A DNA stretch of 64,000 nt from Thermoflavifilum thermophilum (GTDB taxonomy: Bacteria > Bacteroidota > Bacteroidia > Chitinophagales > Chitinophagaceae), in assembly GCF_900116565.1 (NCBI RefSeq), contig NZ_FPCJ01000001.1:1-64000 (forward strand), given 5' to 3'. The notes under the pieces were generated by a model. It ran no database searches. It was not told where the DNA came from and saw only the letters and a program-made list of their open reading frames with translations. Positions within the stretch are counted from its first letter, which is position 1. Each line of letters begins with the position of its first letter. Both the position numbers and the translations under genes were made by a program. Positions 63,229-64,000 of this stretch are shown here, piece by piece.

Positions 63229-64000
63229 ATGAATTTGCTACAGATACTTTGTTCATATTGGTATGAATGTATAAAAAAAGAAGATGTCCTAGAAAAAGAT
63301 ATTTCTATTAACGTACGCTCAAAAGCGATTTTGTATCCTTTTGACGACGACCCCTTTATATTCAGAAAGAAGGATGCTCCGGTTAAGATTGAAAACGAAA
63401 AATTAAATACCTATGCAACAACTAAAGCAGAAGGGTTAGAGTTTTTTTATGGGTATCCGCTTCTTTATTATCGTGACGATAAAACTGATAAACAATTAGT
63501 CGCGCCTTTGTTTATTATCAAAGTTAAATTCAATCGTGACGGTAGCGATTTGTTTTTATCTAAAGATGAACAATATCCAGTTTGCGGAATTCAGGCACTA
63601 ACAAAATTAGGATTAAGGACAGAAGAAATCGCTAATATAAATCAATTCATAGAAAAATTATTTATTGGTAATCCTAAAGTGGATGAACAGCAACTTTGCA
63701 GTGAAGCACTCAAAATTATTGAGAAGGAGGCTGAGATTTCAATTATTGAGGAAATAAACCCTCTACGGTTATCAAACTCAAAAAAACTTACGAAAGAAAT
63801 GCCGGCTGGCTTATATAATAAAAGTCTTGTTTTTGCGAGAGAGACAACTGTTTTTAATATTCACTTAATAAAAGACCTGCTTGACCTTAAAGGCAAAAAT
63901 GATTTAGAGGATACTTCTCTTTCTTTCTTTGTTGGTTCTCGCACTGCTGATAAGGAGGAAGAAATAACACCAGTTCTTCCATTTCCCTCAAACGAATATC
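63229..64000 (+). CDS. Start of a large protein, resembling the N-terminal region of SF1 (DNA2/NAM7-type) helicases; truncated by window end
   Basis: The frame from ATG 63229 stays open for 257 codons to the window edge. No signal or membrane segment. Seen: EGLEFFYGYPLLYYRDDK, LVAPLFIIKVKFNRDGSDLF, a helical linker, EMPAGLYNKSLVFARETTVF, LSFFVGSRTADKEEE and finally VLPFPSNEY, the kind of Q-motif lead-in (PF..NEYQ) that precedes Walker A in SF1 helicases. The ATPase core would lie beyond 64000, so this is an inference. AT-rich compared with the hem genes. With the XRE gene upstream it looks like an accessory or defence-type operon. Confidence 0.55.
   Translation, partial: MNLLQILCSYWYECIKKEDVLEKDISINVRSKAILYPFDDDPFIFRKKDAPVKIENEKLNTYATTKAEGLEFFYGYPLLYYRDDKTDKQLVAPLFIIKVKFNRDGSDLFLSKDEQYPVCGIQALTKLGLRTEEIANINQFIEKLFIGNPKVDEQQLCSEALKIIEKEAEISIIEEINPLRLSNSKKLTKEMPAGLYNKSLVFARETTVFNIHLIKDLLDLKGKNDLEDTSLSFFVGSRTADKEEEITPVLPFPSNEY

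Noticed and set aside
1-64000. CRISPR array or complete insertion sequence
   Set aside because: No regularly spaced short repeats and no transposase or integrase motif were seen on either strand; the only tandem repeats are the coding 210-bp modules.

Overview
The window looks like a chromosomal segment of a Bacteroidota bacterium, most likely of the Chitinophagaceae. Supporting signs are a T9SS type B sorting domain, a SusC/SusD polysaccharide utilisation locus (PUL) with a FecR/ECF-sigma pair, two DUF2723 membrane proteins, a three-gene pnt transhydrogenase, SPII lipoproteins, and several matches to the Bacteroidota -7 promoter box TAnnTTTG. The genus cannot be fixed from sequence alone.

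Layout. 1-13.5 kb: the 3' end of a large repeat-rich secreted adhesin, then housekeeping genes (rpe, phoH, ppa, a DUF2723 protein, tpiA, a GlmU-like nucleotidyltransferase, rpmE2) mixed with small lipoproteins, an HD-domain protein and a receiver-only response regulator. 13.5-35.1 kb: a 21.5-kb PUL on the minus strand. It runs ECF sigma, FecR, SusC, SusD, a 904-residue multidomain carbohydrate-active protein, a GH30, a GH-A-like hydrolase interrupted by a frameshift, a YdjC-type deacetylase, a PQQ dehydrogenase with an inserted cytochrome c domain, a GH5, a GH140-like apiosidase and an (alpha/alpha)6 hydrolase. A short antisense transcription unit is predicted over the susC leader, and two hairpins sharing a GUCU loop lie in the gaps after susD and after the 904-residue gene. 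35.3-44 kb: pntB/pntA2/pntA1, a second ECF sigma with a zinc-finger anti-sigma, a decayed SulP transporter start, a second DUF2723 gene, a SAM hydrolase-like gene and an SDR. 45.1 kb: tRNA-Lys, followed by a three-gene block of unknown function. 47-53.4 kb: an Old Yellow Enzyme, a likely operon of MscS channel, GT4 glycosyltransferase and glycogen-debranching-type hydrolase, and a guanine deaminase-like gene. 53.5-62.3 kb: hemH, divergent from hemA-C-D-E-F-B-L, a nearly complete C5-route heme pathway without a recognisable protoporphyrinogen oxidase. 62.3-64 kb: tRNA-Pro, about 0.5 kb of inverted-repeat-rich DNA, then AT-rich DNA with a frameshifted XRE regulator and the start of a long protein resembling the N-terminal part of SF1 (DNA2/NAM7-type) helicases. 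This is probably the edge of an accessory island.

How the genes work together. In the PUL, SusC/SusD would import oligosaccharides trimmed by the periplasmic or outer-membrane hydrolases under ECF/FecR control, while the quinoprotein could oxidise released sugars and feed electrons to the respiratory chain. The heme cluster would supply cofactor for cytochromes, including the PUL-encoded c-type domain. All functional calls are by motif and family recognition; no database search was run.
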